Shown piece after piece: positions 54,576-64,000 of a DNA stretch of 64,000 bases; position 1 is the first letter of the stretch, and each line of letters starts with the position of its first letter. The stretch covers positions 35,250,720 through 35,314,719 of the forward strand of contig JASWHV010000008.1 of NCBI GenBank assembly GCA_030760725.1, given 5' to 3'. A program made the translations under genes and the position numbers. The notes beneath the pieces are model-generated. The model was not told the origin of the DNA, did no database searches, and saw only the letters and a list, made by a program, of their open reading frames with translations. This stretch comes from Neostapfia colusana (Eukaryota; Streptophyta; Magnoliopsida; Poales; Poaceae).

Positions 54576-56786
54576 GTATGAAGAGCAGTCACCATCGGAG
54601 GAGGTGCAGAAGTTTTACAGGCTTCTTGCTTCATCAGATGAAAAAGTGCATGAGGGCACCAATGTGACTGTTCTGCAGGAAGTCACACGACTTATGGCGT
54701 TGAAGTCAAAGTTCAATTTTGCAAATATTTGCTACAATGGTGTCCTGAAGTTGATCAGTGATCTCCTTCCGTCAAATCATAAGATGCCGAAAGACATATA
54801 TCAGTCTAAGAAGCTTTTGGCTGGTCTGGGCATGAGTTATAAAAAGATTGATGCGTGCGAGAATAATTGCATGCTGTTTTGGAAGGAACACAAGAACGAT
54901 ACTCATTGTATGCATTGCAATGCCTCGAGACATGTGAACGTTCTGAATGATGATGGAGAGGAAATCAGTACAAAAGTACCGATCAAACAACTTCGATGCC
55001 TATCACGTCCAAGCTTAAACGGTTGTTTCTGTCCCAAGAAACAGCGAAGCACATGAGGTGGCATTCTGAAGGGATACGGAAGAGCGATGACAAAGATATT
55101 ATGACGCATCCTTCGGATGGCGCGGCTTGGGAAGCTCTAAACCGTTTTGATCCGGAGTTTGCTAGAGATCCAAGAAATGTTCGTCTTAGGTTGTCAACAG
55201 ATGGTTTTACTCCTTTCAGCATAAGTAACAGTCCATACTCTTGTTGACCTGTTTTGATCATGCCTTACAATCTTCCTCCCAACATGTACATGAAAGACGG
55301 ATACATATTCTTGGCGGCCATTATACCTGGTCCTAAACATCCTGGGAAGAAAATCAATATGTTTATGCAGCCGTTGATTGAAGAGTTGAAAGAACTATGG
55401 CAAGGTGTAAAGGCATATGACAATCATCTGAAATGTGAATTTACTTTACGTGCTGTGTATCTATGGTCTATACATGATTTGTTGGCATATGGCATTTGGT
55501 CTGGTTGGTGTGTCCTTGGACAATTGTGTTGCCCCATATGTATGGCTTACACCGATGCCATTAGGTTAAAGTATGGAAAAAAGTTCAGCTTTTTTGATTG
55601 CCATCGACGATTCCTTCCTTCAAATCATGCTTTCAGGAGTGATACAAATCATTCCAAAAAGGCAGAAGGTTTACACAAGGACCACCTCGTCGATTGACAG
55701 GCGAATAAAAAATGGCATGGCATGCAAAGTTAAAAGAGTCTGCAGAAGGTGTTTTCAAAGGATATGTTAAAGAACACAACTGGACTCATATTTCTTTTCT
55801 TTGGGAGCTACCATACACAAAGTCCTTGCTTTTACCACACAACATAGATTTGATGCACCAGGAGCGTAATGTCGTTGAAAGCATCATAAGCATGTGTTTT
55901 GATTTCACCGGTCAAACCAAAGATAATTTGAGTGCGAGGAAAGACTTAGCTGATATTTGTGATCGTCCTAGGCGTGAGGTTATAACAAATGCAAGTGGAA
56001 ATGAATGTAGGCCACGAGCTCCATACTGTCTCAGGCCAGAAGAAAGAAAGCAAAAACTTAGTTGGTTGAAAACATTAAAGTTTCTAGACCGATATGCAGC
56101 TAACATAAAACGATGTTTCAATCTCAACACCGGTAAACTGAATGGATTGAAGAGCCATGATTACCACATTATGATGGAGAGACTTGTACCGGTAATGTTT
56201 TGTGGCTACTTCAAACCTGATTTGTGGAAGATGTTTGCCAAACTTAGCTACTTTTATAGACAGATATGTGCTAAGGAATTGTCGAAAAAGATGATTCGAA
56301 AGTGGGAGAAAGAAATTGTTGTGCTTGTATGTAAGATAGAAAAAGTGTTCCCGCCTGGATTCATGAATGTTATGCAACATTTGTTCGTGCATTTACCTTA
56401 TGAAGCACTGGTAGCAGGTCCTGCACAATTTAGGTGGATGTATAGCCAAGAAAGAGAATTGAAGAAACTTAGATCTACAAAGCGCAACAAGGCAAGAGTT
56501 GAGGGGTGTATTGCAGAGGCATTTGCAGCTTAAGAGATTACTAATTTATCTAGCAAATATTTTGCACGTGCCAACAACGTGAATGCATCTGCCACACGAT
56601 ATCATAATGTAGAAGAGCACACTACGAGTGAGCTTCAAATTTTTCATTGGAAGGGTAAAGGTGTTGGGGCTGCTACTTCTCATTATATTTCGGAGGAAGA
56701 GAGGAACTACACCATGCTTTACATATTTTTCAACATGGAGGAGGTGTTACCATATTTTGAAATGTTTGACAAGTTGTATTGGACAT
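54576..56786 (+). pseudogene. TNP2: CACTA transposase TNP2, main catalytic part (Transposase_21)
   Basis: Continues from 39794. Recognisable TNP2 features: KFYRLLASSDEKVHEG (54610), MTHPSDGAAWEALNRFDPEF, LRLSTDGFTPFSI (first catalytic Asp, 55195), PYNLPPNMYMKDGYIFLAAI, PGPKHPGKKINMF, YLWSIHDLLAYGIWSGW (second Asp, about 55480), CPICMAY, CHRRFLPSNHAFR, and a C-terminal region (HNIDLMHQERNVVESII, LVPVMFCGYFKPDLWKMFAKL, FMNVMQHLFVHLPYEALVAG). It is broken by a frame change near 55000, a TGA at 55245, a frame change near 55700 and a TAA at 56531. It is cut at 56786 in EEVLPYFEMFDKLYWT by gypsy element K. No introns are obvious within this part. Confidence 0.92.
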
Positions 56787-56933
56787 TGTGACACCCTCAT
56801 TTTTGGGTACTGCATATATTCATATTTTATATGTAGAAAACATTTTAAAATAAGAAGAAATAGAGAAAACATTAAAAGGTTAGCCAAAAAGAGAAAATTC
56901 CAGTGTACAGAGAGCACCGAAGACAACTTCCGC

Positions 56934-57370
56934 GGCTCGCTGGCCACGTGGCGTGTTCGGAGCTCATCTCCGCAAATGGGGAGGGGTCCGCCACTAAACT
57001 GGCTACGTGGCAGGCTCGGGGCTCATCTCCGCAAAAGGGGAGAGGTCCGACAGTACCGGACACGTGTCACCTCCGGAGCTCACCTCCGGGAGGTCCGGTC
57101 CTATTGGACACGTGTCAACCTCGGAGCTCGTCTCTGAGAAGAAAGGAAGTCTGGCGCTGTTAAGACACGTGGCACGCCCAGAGCCACCTCCAAATAAAGA
57201 GGAGGTCCTGACCGCCAGGATACGTGGCGCACGCGGAGCTCACCTCCGAAGAAGAGGGAGGTCTCGCCCGCTTGACACGCGGCACAACTGGAGCTCATCT
57301 CTGTGGAAAGGCGGAGACCAGGCCCCGATGGACATGTGGAGCTTCCGGAGCTCATCACCGCGGAGGTAAC
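56934..57370 (+). repeat. Eight tandem ~55-bp repeats with G-box/ABRE-like cores in element K U3
   Basis: Each unit starts with an ACGTG-type core (CCACGTGGCG, CTACGTGGCA, GACACGTGTCA twice, GACACGTGGCA, GATACGTGGCG, then the degenerate GACACGCGGCA and GACATGTGGA), followed 5-10 bp later by CGGAGCTCATCTCCG or a variant, itself a near palindrome, and a GGGGAGGTCC-like part. Unit starts are near 56939, 56998, 57056, 57105, 57162, 57216, 57274 and 57328. Confidence 0.88.
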
Positions 57371-57548
57371 GATTTCTGGAGCGGTTTTTGCTTCTGTACG
57401 CGTGGAAATACCGGTAGAGAGGAAACCGACACGAATTCCACAATGTTACCGCACCAAATCAACTAGAGATAAGTTGTTAAGATTCAACGACAAGTTGAAT
57501 AGGACTCTTATTCGAAGTCCAATCAGATTATGACTCTTTTCCTCCCGA

Positions 57549-57558
57549 TTATAAATAG
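57549..57558 (+). promoter_or_regulatory. TATA box of element K LTR promoter
   Basis: ATTATAAATAGAACCC, about 180 bp after the last G-box repeat and followed by a CT-rich start region. Confidence 0.8.
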
Positions 57559-59739
57559 AACCCAGAACCTTTGGCCGAAACCACGAACTTCTTTTCCACC
57601 TCCTGAGTCGACGACTTAGAGCCCCAGCCCCAGCTCGCTGAGTAAACCTTTTGCCAGAGTTCAGTCGAGAGGGATCGCCGAAAGAGAGCCCTAACGATCG
57701 GTCTGATAGGAGAAGGACCCCGAGACCCAGAAGAACGTAAAGTAGTTCTTCAATACCACCTTACGACATCATCACGTTTTCTTTGCATCTGTTCTTCGAT
57801 TCCTTTCAAACAGAAGCTTTTTCATGGACAGATCACTTGTTGATCGGTTTCAACTAAGTTAAGATCATCGCCACGTCCACAATTGATCTCTACAACTCTG
57901 TTCATTATAAAACCAATGCAAACATACAAGGACACGTACAACCGATATAAAAAACTGCACCATAGGATTAACATGCATATACATCATTGCATCTTAAAGT
58001 AGAGTTTGTGCATGATATTGATTGCTGTGAATCTTGTATGTGCGTGATCGTGTATAGAAGGACAAGCTCAGGGAGCTACCTACGACGGACTACAACAACA
58101 AGATTTTGAGCAACAGAAACCGTCTGAACAAGGCAAGTGCCCCTTGACCATATTGATCCTATGTTTTGGGAAACTGTTTTGTTTTGCGAAAAGGTGTGTG
58201 TGCTGAGTCAAACATGATGGGAAACCCTTTTATAGGAGTTTACTAGTTTTGGTTAAAACACCCTTGTCGCTAGGGAAGTTTATGAGTCAGGTATGGTTTT
58301 ACTTTTATGCTTCGCTGAGTCCATGGGACTGGGAAGCGAGATAGATGTGTCTAGCTAACTGCACTCGTAGTGATAATGAGAACTTGATGTTGTTAACGAA
58401 CATGGATCAGAGGGAGATCTAGGCAATCCTGGGTTTGTGAATGAGGTAGAATTGGATGGTGGTTTACTTGCTGTAGATCTAAGGACCGGTTCATGCGAGC
58501 ACATGCCAGGATAACAGTGCCACCACAAGGCCAAGTATGGGTGTGGATTACCTGAGTAATAGGTAAGTTGCTAGATTGTTATGGACCGTGGAAGGCGCGG
58601 GGAATGAGAGTCGAGTGAGGACTGCCCTGGGAACTGCATGGCACAAGAGGGGGCCTGTGGGTGGGAGAATTGGAGATTCTAGCCTGCCAGTGAAACCTTA
58701 GTGAGTCCATACATCTAGTAACCCCTTTGTAAAGGCTATTTTGTGATCTCTTGGCCATACACCGACGGTTGTGTACTGGTATAATGGAGGTTCTGCAGTC
58801 GCCGACGGGTGACGAAATCACAAACTTGTGGGTAGAGAGGTGCAAACTCTGCAGAGTCTAAAACTATCATGATAGCCGAGCTTACGGTCATGGGCGCCTG
58901 GCCAACTTCCATGATTAGTTGGATGGTTATTTTGGGATGGTTATGGTTACTGGTTATGGTTATTGGTTATGGTTTCGTTTTGGTTTGGTTTTCGGGACTG
59001 TTGAGTCCGGGTGATAAGATTGGTTGCATGACTGTTGAGTCATGGCAACGAGATTGGTCTCGGTGTGAAATGGAATTGTTTATGAGATGAGATGGTAGCA
59101 AATATGAGAAGGTATCCGTGAGCAAGAATGAGGTTGATTAATGTCTAGTTGGGACATGGAAGGTAATGAACAGAATAGAGGTATGGTTGGTATTTTAATA
59201 CATGTTGGGATTACATTCACTTAAAGATAAGTTGTTGTTTTATCGTGGTTTTGATAAATAACTTTGCTTTCTGCAATGAGCCTTTTTATACCTACCTTGT
59301 TGTGAGCTACATAGCATATTTTCCCGCACTTGCTGAGTATATCATTGTGCTCAAACTTGCATTATTATTTCATCATCAGCAACAGGAGAAGATTACTATG
59401 AAGACCAGGTGGAGCATTAGGCATGTAATCTGTCCTCAACCTTGCCTGTGGGGGAATGGAGTAGAGATGGAGCCGCTGCTACTGCTTAGATTGCTAACGC
59501 ACTAGTTAGAAGACTTCCGCTGCATAGAAATAAAGACTTCTGCTGTTAGATTAAGACTTCCGTTGTGAGCATGAGTCCAAGACTCATGAGACATTGTAAT
59601 AAACTCTGTTATCCGTGGTCATATATATTCTGAAATTCAGTTTGTGGATGATGTGCATATGTGTGATGAACATCCTGGGCACACATATGCATCAGTTCTC
59701 GGTTCCGTGGTTTTCCACAGAATTGAGGGCGTCACAGAC

Positions 59740-59753
59740 TGGTATCAGAGCCA
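59740..59753 (+). other. Primer-binding site of element K (tRNA-Met)
   Basis: TGGTATCAGAGCCA, three bases after the LTR end, a perfect plant initiator tRNA-Met complement. Confidence 0.95.
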
Positions 59754-60258
59754 CGGGTTGACGGTAGGTTACACGCTTAGATAGATCACAGATTGGTATC
59801 AGACACAGATTGGTATCAACCTGCCACGGATAGATCACACAACCTAGATATATCACAAATTCGTAAGCTAAGCCACGCTGACCATAGGATGCAAGCCTAG
59901 GATGCATAGATTGGCATTGGAACTATCTTGACATTGAATACAAGCCTAGGAGAAGCCATAGTTGGATCACAGATTGGCATCACCCTAAGCCATATAGGAC
60001 CCCCATTGAATAAGCCTTGAATAGGAGTTGTGTGAGCCCTTGTGGTGATTGCTTGTAATTGTGTGCTTAGTGTGAGTTGTGGGACGTCTCAAGCGTTGCC
60101 CATACCCACACATAAGTAGAAAGAGGTGTGAGATGCCTCAGCACTTGTTCACATCCTCATATGGGCTAATATATACAGTCCAACCCACCTTGATGCATAT
60201 AGTAAGGGGGGATCCATCTAACCTTCTAACCTCTATTCTATTTTGTTCTCTCTCACAG
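59754..60258 (+). other. Leader of element K with PBS-like repeats
   Basis: No gene. Contains repeated CACAGATTGGTATCA-like pieces at 59787-59801 and 59805-59818 and weaker ones near 59906 and 59968, partial copies of the PBS core and its flank. Confidence 0.7.
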
Positions 60259-61344
60259 ATGGTGAGAGGAACCGCCGGCCGCCAAGGAAGGAACGTCCGT
60301 GGCAACCAAGAGGATGGCCACGACGAAGTTCCTGTTAACCCCGGAGCTGGTGAGAACAACCTGGAACGGTGGATGGCAATGCAGAACCAACTTATGCAAA
60401 CCATGATCCAAACTTTGGGTCAGTTGCAGGCCAACAACAACAACCCCGTTCCGGCACCACCGCCACCACCACCGCAGGCTCATAACAGACTAGGAGAGTT
60501 CATGAGGACTCGACCACCCACCTTTGCTCAAGCTAACGACCCCATGGAGGCCGACGACTGGTTGAAATCCATGGAGAAGAAGCTTGCCATAGTGCAGTGC
60601 AATGACCGAGAGAAGGTTCTTTTTGCATCGCACCAACTCATGGGAGCTGCCGCTGACTGGTGGGATGCCCTATGCAATGCTCATGTCGACCCGGAGACGA
60701 TCACTTGGACTGAGTTCAAGGAGAGTTTCCACTCTCATTACATCCGTGCTGGTGTAATGATGCTCAAGAGACAGGAGTTCGAAGGTCTCCGCCAAGGACA
60801 GAGAAGCGTGAATGAGTATCTCAACAAGTTCACACAACTGTCCCGGTATGCCCCAGAAGATGTCAACTCAGACCAGAGAAAGCAATATCTGTTCATGAGA
60901 GGGTTGAACAATGAGATCCAGGTTCAGCTCCTCAACAATGACTAGGCGAGCTTCCAGAAGCTGGTTGACAAGGATATAGTGGTTGAAAGCAAGATCCGAG
61001 AGATCGAGCGAGAGTGCAAGAGGAAGATGCCATACCAGCCTCAAGGTAGCAATGTACGACCTCGGTACATGCCCCCATCTGCACCGCAGTATGGATTGAC
61101 CGCTCCTGCATACCGCCCTAATCAGCCACCACAGCAACGACCCGTTGCACAAGCACCTCGTGTGCCTTTGCCTCCTGTGCCCCGACCCAACATGGGCGCT
61201 CCTGTTCAAAACCCCCGCCCCAACGTACCTGCTGCCATAGGCAACAGTGCATGCTTTGCATGCGGGAAAACAGGACACTTCGCAAGCCAGTGCCCGAGAA
61301 GAGGCCCTGGACAGCAAGGCAACGTGCCCAAGCAGAACCCGTGA
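60259..61344 (+). pseudogene. gag: gag of gypsy element K
   Basis: The start MVRGTAGRQGRN at 60259 is chosen over an upstream ATG at 60079 because it begins the basic gag N-terminus and is preceded by the leader. Pro run APPPPPPQAHN at about residue 75. Gag core: DPMEADDWLKSMEKKLAIV, FASHQLMGAAADWWDAL and RSVNEYLNKFTQLSRYAPED. A TAG at 60943-60945 interrupts, with the same frame continuing (FQKLVDKDIVVESKIREIE). Zinc knuckle CFACGKTGHFASQC at about 61251-61292, with intact ligands. TGA at 61342 separates it from the protease frame, which is the same frame. Confidence 0.9.
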
Positions 61345-62967
61345 CCGAATGGAGCGGACAATCAAGGAAACTGTGGACAGCAGTACTATGCTTGGGGCAA
61401 CGTGAACCATGTCTCTGCTGAGGAAGCACAACAGGCTGAAAACGTCGTAATTGGTATGTTCCTTGCCAATTCCAACCCAGCCACCATTTTATTTGATTCT
61501 AGAGCATCACATTCCTTCATATCATCCAAGTATGTTGCCAAGCATAATCTACCCATATCACACTTAAAATGTGCTATGTTAGTTAATTCTCCCGATGGAG
61601 AGATGAGGACTAATATAGTATGTCCGAAAGTAAGCCTTAAAATAAGGGGGGTAGACTTCCTTGCCAACCTCATTGTCTTGGATTTCCAAGGGCTTGACAT
61701 AATACTCGGGATGGATTGGTTAAGCAAGCACAATGGAGTAATCCGATGTGCTGAAAGGAGCGTGCAGTTGACAAACAAGCACGGTATTCGTGTCGAGTTT
61801 AAGTCAGCCCAACAAACAACCGAAAGGGCAATTTTGAACCACGTCGAAGGAGCAACATTGGACAGCATTCCAGTGGTTCAAGAATTCTCGGACGTGTTTC
61901 CAGAAGAGCTTCCCGGTATGCCACCTGACCGGGACATTGAGTTTGTCATTAATTTGGTACCCGGAACTGCACCCATAGCAAAGAGACCCTATAGGATGCC
62001 CACCAATGAACTAGTGGAACTCAAGAAGCAAATTCAGGAGCAGTTGGAAAAGGGTTTTATACGTCCCAGCTCGTCACCATGGGGAGCACCCGTGCTCTTC
62101 GTAGACAAGAAGGATGGGACCCAAAGGATGTGCGTGGACTATAGGTCTCTCAACGAGGTGACAATCAAGAACAAATACCTTCTGCCCCGGATAGAAGACC
62201 TATTCGACCAAATGAAAGGAGCCTGAGTGTTCTCCAAGATTGATCTTCGGTGAGGATACTTCCAGGTGAAGATTAAGCCCTCCGATATACCCAAGACTGC
62301 CTTTCGAACATGGTATGGTTTGTATGAATATACCGTCATGTCTTTTTGGTTAACAAATGCACCCGCATACTTCATGTACCTTATGAACAAGGTTTTCATG
62401 GAGTACTTGGATAAGTTCGTCGTGGCTTTCATCGACAACATTATAGTGTATTCAAAAAGTGAGGAGGAGCATGAAGAACATTTGAAATTGACCTTGCAGA
62501 AAATGCGTGAGCATCAATTGTATGCCAAGCTTAACAAGTGTCAATTTTGGCTAAAGGAGATATCGTTCCTAGGCCACATTATCCCCGAGGAAGGAGTATC
62601 GGTTGATCCCGGAAAAGTGGGAGATGTTCTGTAGTGGAACCAACCGCAAAACGTGAAGGACATTCGGAGTTTTCTTGGGATGGCTGGATACTACCGACGC
62701 TTCATCAAGGACTTCTTTAAGATAGCAAAGCTTATGACGGAGTTGCTAACGAAGGGGAAAGCCTTCAAATGGACACCAGCACGCCAAGAAAGTTTTGAGG
62801 ATCTCAAGAAAAGGCTAACCACAGTGCCGGTTTTGGTATTGCCGGACGTGAGCAAGAGCTTCGACATATATTGTGACGCATCCAGACAAGGGCTCGGATG
62901 TGTGCTGATGCAAGAAGGACAAGTGGTAGCCTATGCCTCACGACAATTGAAGAAGCACGAGCTTAAC
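61345..62967 (+). pseudogene. pol: Protease, RT and partial RNase H of element K, catalytically dead
   Basis: Same frame as gag throughout. Protease ILFDSRASHSFIS: Arg (61501-61503) where Gly of DSG is required. Then GLDIILGMDWLSKHNGVI. RT: FIRPSSSPWGAPVLFVDKKD, CVDYRSLNEVTIKNKY, LTNAPAYFMYLMNKVFME, and the catalytic box FIDN (Asn codon 62437-62439) in place of FIDD. Stops at 62224, 62251 and 62632. RNase H begins IYCDASRQGLGCVLMQEGQV and is cut in LKKHELN at 62967 by a Tekay LTR. Both the protease and RT active sites are altered, apart from the stops. Confidence 0.92.
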
Positions 62968-64000
62968 TGAGGCGGACCCGTCAACCGAGACAGGCCACTC
63001 GCCCGGGAATCGCATTGGGTGGTGCCGTGTTGTGCGGCACCCAACAGCACACATATGAGGAACAATGTATTACATAAAACAATAGCGGAAGCTTACAAGT
63101 TTTTCTTTGTAAATACTTTACATCAAGTAACTACAGCAGAAGTCTATATCAACTCACGTCGAATAACTAAGAGCACTCGAGATGAAGTCCAGCCTGCGGA
63201 CTCCTCTCGCTAGCAACACGAAGACAACAGCAGCGGCTGGGTTCTCCCTGTGTTAAACGACTCGGAAGTCTCCGAGTCTCACCGGACAACCTTCTTTTCA
63301 GCATCGATGTTAACCTGCAAAACCACTTATATAGCAAGTGTGAGCACATAGGCTCAGCAAGTCTGACCCGTCTCTCCTAAGCAAGAAACTTTACATGTAC
63401 AACGGTTGCAATTAGGTTGGCTAGATTTGCATAAAGGACTCGCCTAAAGTCGATCCTTAACTTTCAGATTTTAAGCCTCATTGTGCAAACCTTGAGCCGA
63501 AAAGCATCGCAACTCCACAATCAAACAAGAAACGCTTTGTTGCCATGCTCCTTGCACAAAGTGAAAGTAAACTTTAATGAGCCTATCTGTAATTCAATCA
63601 TGGTTGCAATACAAGTTATAGTACAGCCTTATCAAGTTCAAAGATAAACAATTCCAGTTGTTACTACGTCAAGACGCAGTGGGCAAGTATGCTCATATAA
63701 CCGCGAGCGACGGTGATTCGAATCAGTACACGCCCGGACTACACGACACGTACACCCATACTCCGAGTTGCCGGCAGCAACCTCAACTGACGTTGTACGC
63801 GGCCACCTTTCCCAAGATCTTCCACATTGGACGCAGTCCAACTGCCCCGAGTACGCAAGCTCCCTCAAGGTACATACCCGCTGTTGTATGTTCTTGAGCG
63901 AGGTACCTCCTGCTACCCTGACGTCGAAAGCCTAAGGCAGTTGGAAAAGTTCCACTATGGATCTCCCAAGGTACATCGGCTTCCTGGGTCCCATATAGCC
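62968..64000 (-). repeat. Third copy of the Tekay J LTR, truncated by the window end
   Basis: From GCCCGGGAATCGCATTGGGT (63001) it follows 39840 and 50340 closely to the window end, at positions equivalent to about 40840. The first 35 bp are diverged (TGAGGCGGACCCGTC versus TGACGCGGCCCG). Same orientation as element J. It is either a solo LTR or the 3' LTR of another copy whose body lies to the right. Confidence 0.88.

Larger units (their letters stand above)
56787..59736 (+). repeat. 5' LTR of gypsy element K (2.95 kb)
   Basis: Starts TGTGACACCCTC and ends GGCGTCACA, with 6-bp inverted ends TGTGAC/GTCACA. U3 contains an array of eight G-box-like repeats (56934-57370). The TATA box is at 57549. 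From 57600 onward it is R/U5, with no gene seen; a G/T-rich ATGGTTATTGG-type simple tract lies near 58920-58980. Confidence 0.93.
56787..62967 (+). mobile_element. Ty3/gypsy element K, 5' LTR to RNase H, cut by a Tekay LTR
   Basis: 5' LTR 56787-59736, PBS, gag from 60259, then protease, RT and part of RNase H in one frame up to 62967, where a Tekay LTR begins. It is inserted in TNP2; the 5 bp before it are GACAT, the candidate duplication. The remainder (RNase H end, integrase, 3' LTR) lies beyond the window. Confidence 0.92.
37730..64000 (+). mobile_element. CACTA (En/Spm-type) DNA transposon I, right end off-window, hosting three insertions
   Basis: The left end is CACTACAAGAAAC, matching the En/Spm-type terminal inverted repeat. 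It is preceded by the 3-bp candidate duplication GAT (37727-37729). Subterminal TGTCGG/CCGACA repeats, a GC-rich leader, a hairpin and the TNP2 transposase gene follow in that order. The gene is split by a Tekay element (39795-54575) and a gypsy element (56787 onward). I find no matching right terminal repeat (TTTCTTGTAGTG) in the window, consistent with the second insertion running past the end. Confidence 0.88.

Noticed and set aside
60079..60258. 60-codon N-terminal extension of the element K gag
   Set aside because: The extension is leader sequence without gag character; the basic MVRGTAG start at 60259 fits gypsy gag better.
1..64000. CRISPR arrays, tRNA or rRNA genes, bacterial operons
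   Set aside because: No repeat-spacer structure or RNA gene was found; TGGTATCAGAGCC sites are primer-binding sites, and the B-box-like GGTTCGAATCA belongs to a SINE remnant.

Overview
This is repeat-dense plant DNA, most likely from a grass (Poaceae). I found no host gene. Almost all of the 64 kb is transposable elements nested in one another: a Sirevirus copia, Tekay/Del-type and other chromoviral Ty3/gypsy elements, a Tat-lineage gypsy with an antisense ORF, an Athila-lineage element, an En/Spm-type CACTA transposon and an Au-like SINE remnant. The grass assignment is inferred from this mix of families; the species cannot be named from the sequence.

Left cluster (1-27715), reconstructed from LTR ends, primer-binding sites and target-site duplications. 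The oldest layer is a chromovirus fragment on the + strand (25906-27715). The right part of an Athila-type LTR (15374-15419 plus 25561-25905) sits in its RNase H region. That LTR was hit twice: by a Sirevirus copia (+, 7191-15373) and by a Tat-lineage gypsy (-, 15420-25560). The Sirevirus was in turn hit by a minus-strand gypsy (1-7190) whose left end is outside the window.

Middle (27716-37729): a broken Sirevirus gag fragment, about 1.5 kb of unassigned sequence, then an Athila-lineage element (+, 30063-37729) with two LTRs, gag and protease and a second ORF. I see no reverse transcriptase or integrase between its LTRs.

Right cluster (37730-64000): an En/Spm-type CACTA transposon starts inside the right Athila LTR and runs out of the window. 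Its TNP2 transposase gene is cut twice. A 14.8-kb Tekay element (-, 39795-54575) with 4.3-kb LTRs has a perfect GTATG duplication. A plus-strand gypsy (56787-62967) is itself interrupted by a third copy of the Tekay LTR (62968 onward).

The genes are parts of retroelement and transposon life cycles (capsid, protease, reverse transcriptase, RNase H, integrase, transposase), and all are broken by stops, frameshifts or active-site changes. The most interesting signals are: a leader ORF whose N-terminus resembles the histone H3 tail around Lys9; an antisense gene in the Tat element with an in-frame 87-bp intron; dense palindrome and G-box repeat arrays in LTR regulatory regions; a long hairpin in the CACTA leader; and a recurring loss of catalytic Asp/Glu codons that all follow a C, as CpG methylation decay would produce.
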